The position numbers were made by a program, and so were the translations under genes. The notes under the pieces were generated by a model that worked only from the letters and a program-made list of their open reading frames with translations, was not told the origin of the DNA and ran no database searches. A stretch of 40,263 nucleotides of DNA from contig CAYTWF010000020.1 in NCBI GenBank assembly GCA_964441705.1, forward strand, positions 1 to 40,263, in the 5' to 3' direction. Source of the DNA: Eshraghiella sp964441705 (GTDB taxonomy: Bacteria > Bacillota > Clostridia > Lachnospirales > Lachnospiraceae). Of this stretch, positions 39,554 through 40,263 are shown in pieces. Numbering within the stretch: the first letter of the stretch is position 1; every line of letters starts with the position of its first letter.

Positions 39554-39626
39554 AGTGCAACCTTTTCGGAAAAACAGTGCACCTCTATCCACTTAATTAG
39601 TGCACCACTTTCCGGAAAACAGTGCA
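39554..39626. repeat. Repeated terminal sequences of the IS21-like element
   Basis: AGTGCAACC-TTTTCGGAAAAACAGTGCA (from 39554) and AGTGCACCA-CTTTCCGGAAAACAGTGCA (39599-39626) are near-identical copies about 45 bases apart. IS21 ends typically carry such multiple copies, which bind the transposase. Confidence 0.75.
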
Positions 39627-39701
39627 ATTATTATATTTAATCCTATAATGAAGATAGCGCGTAAATCATACGTGACTAATAATTATAGGAGGTCGATAAT
39701 C

Positions 39702-40263
39702 ATGATCGATTACCGAGAGATAATCCGCTTGAAAACAGCGGATTACAGCAACACAAGTGTTGCATCCAGCACTGGCAGTTCCCGAAATAAGGTGGCTGAC
39801 ATCTGGAAGAAAGCTCAGGAAAAGCAACTTCAATGGCCCATTCCTGATTCATTATCCAATGAGGATTTAAAAGCAATCCTCTATCCACAGGAAGCTACAG
39901 AACAAAGTCGGCTTCTTCCTGACTATGAATACATCTACAACGAACTTGCGAAACCTAGTGTGACACTGTCACTTCTTTGGGCGGAGTATTGCATCAAATG
40001 TCAGGATGCTGGGAAAATCGCCTATCAGCATACACAGTTCAATGAGAAATACCATGCTTATACATCCTCAAAAAAAGCAACACTTCGATTAAAACATAAA
40101 CCGGGTGATGAACTGGAAGTCGACTGGATTGGTGACACAATTCCAGTTACAGATCCACTGACTGGTTTGACAGATCCAGCGTATGTATTCGTTGCATGTC
40201 TTCCATGCAGCATGTACGGATATGCCGAAGCTTTTCCAGATATGAAATCTCCAAACTGGATTG
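39702..40263 (+). CDS. istA: IS21 family transposase IstA (partial, runs off right edge)
   Basis: At least 187 residues of IstA, the DDE transposase of IS21 elements, are encoded before the window ends. It begins MIDYREIIRLKTADYSNTSV with an N-terminal HTH (VASSTGSSRNKVADIWKKA) and reaches the first catalytic Asp region (GDELEVDWIGDTIPV, with DW as in other IstA proteins). AGGAGG is present eight bases before the ATG at 39702, and a TATAAT lies at 39644-39649. Confidence 0.92.
   Translation, partial: MIDYREIIRLKTADYSNTSVASSTGSSRNKVADIWKKAQEKQLQWPIPDSLSNEDLKAILYPQEATEQSRLLPDYEYIYNELAKPSVTLSLLWAEYCIKCQDAGKIAYQHTQFNEKYHAYTSSKKATLRLKHKPGDELEVDWIGDTIPVTDPLTGLTDPAYVFVACLPCSMYGYAEAFPDMKSPNWI

Larger units (their letters stand above)
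35484..40263. mobile_element. Mobilizable element (IME/ICE-like), left part
   Basis: From the pilin junction to the right edge the content changes to mobilization functions (repeats, a hairpin-rich probable oriT, MobC, relaxase), small unknown genes and an IS21-family insertion sequence. The left boundary is inferred from where pilin similarity stops, near 35481-35490. No integrase, conjugation ATPase or replication gene is visible, and the right end is outside the window. Whether it moves by itself or is mobilised in trans is unknown. Confidence 0.65.
39548..40263 (+). mobile_element. IS21-family insertion sequence (left part)
   Basis: The element starts near TGTAAAAGTGCAACC (39548), carries repeated terminal motifs and an istA gene, and runs off the right edge. 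IS21 elements normally also encode the IstB helper after istA; that part is not visible. The target-site duplication cannot be checked with one end. Confidence 0.8.

Overview
The window looks like a chromosomal segment of a low-GC Gram-positive anaerobe of the Clostridia, most likely Lachnospiraceae. This rests on the murC-dnaD-dnaC-prs order, the rpsF-ssb-rpsR operon, DUF951, DUF5711, DUF5702 and DUF6382-type proteins, strong AGGAGG ribosome binding sites, and a degenerate Tad-type pilus locus of the kind found in that family. The species assignment (for example a Lachnospira/Eubacterium eligens relative) is inference.

Region 1 (1-5160) runs rightward: murC, then a dnaD-like gene, a DnaC/DnaI-type helicase loader and a long-form PRPP synthetase. 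A DnaA-box cluster sits in front of the dnaD-dnaC pair. A strong bidirectional terminator separates this block from leftward genes. Region 2 (5160-10850) is leftward: a lipoprotein coupled to an orphan HPt protein, the rpsF-ssb-rpsR operon, DUF951, tRNA-Cys, and an envelope cluster (CvpA-like, a DUF5711-like membrane protein, and a protein joining a JAMM-less MPN-like domain to an extracellular LysM). A YyaC-type spore-protease-like gene faces the other way.

Region 3 (11690-19230) is accessory and leftward. It holds a 1524-residue surface protein (beta-helix regions, LamG-like domain, calcineurin-type phosphoesterase, C-terminal anchor), an overlapping ECF sigma/putative anti-sigma pair and a coiled-coil membrane protein. 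Duplicated terminators and a dispersed intergenic repeat are embedded between them. Region 4 (19237-28214) is mostly housekeeping: an orphan PTS-IIC-like permease with a NiaR-type 3H repressor, a 2-hydroxyacid dehydrogenase, pgi, mtnN, a TSCPD protein, murG, a HIT protein and a histidine-kinase/Spo0B-like protein. Several divergent promoters are clearly legible.

Region 5 (28211-35483) is a leftward flavodoxin-SCP2/rhomboid/FHA/Tad-like pilus cluster. Its upstream end stops inside a Flp-type pilin gene: only the C-terminal part of the pilin survives next to foreign DNA. Region 6 (about 35484 to the right edge) is a mobilizable element with GACGTCAC-type repeats, a hairpin-rich probable oriT region, MobC, a MOB relaxase carrying a well-initiated 95-codon ORF nested in another frame, several small unknown genes, and an IS21-family insertion sequence that runs off the edge. 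No integrase is visible, so the element's far end, and any remaining tad genes (tadA/B/C), lie outside the window.
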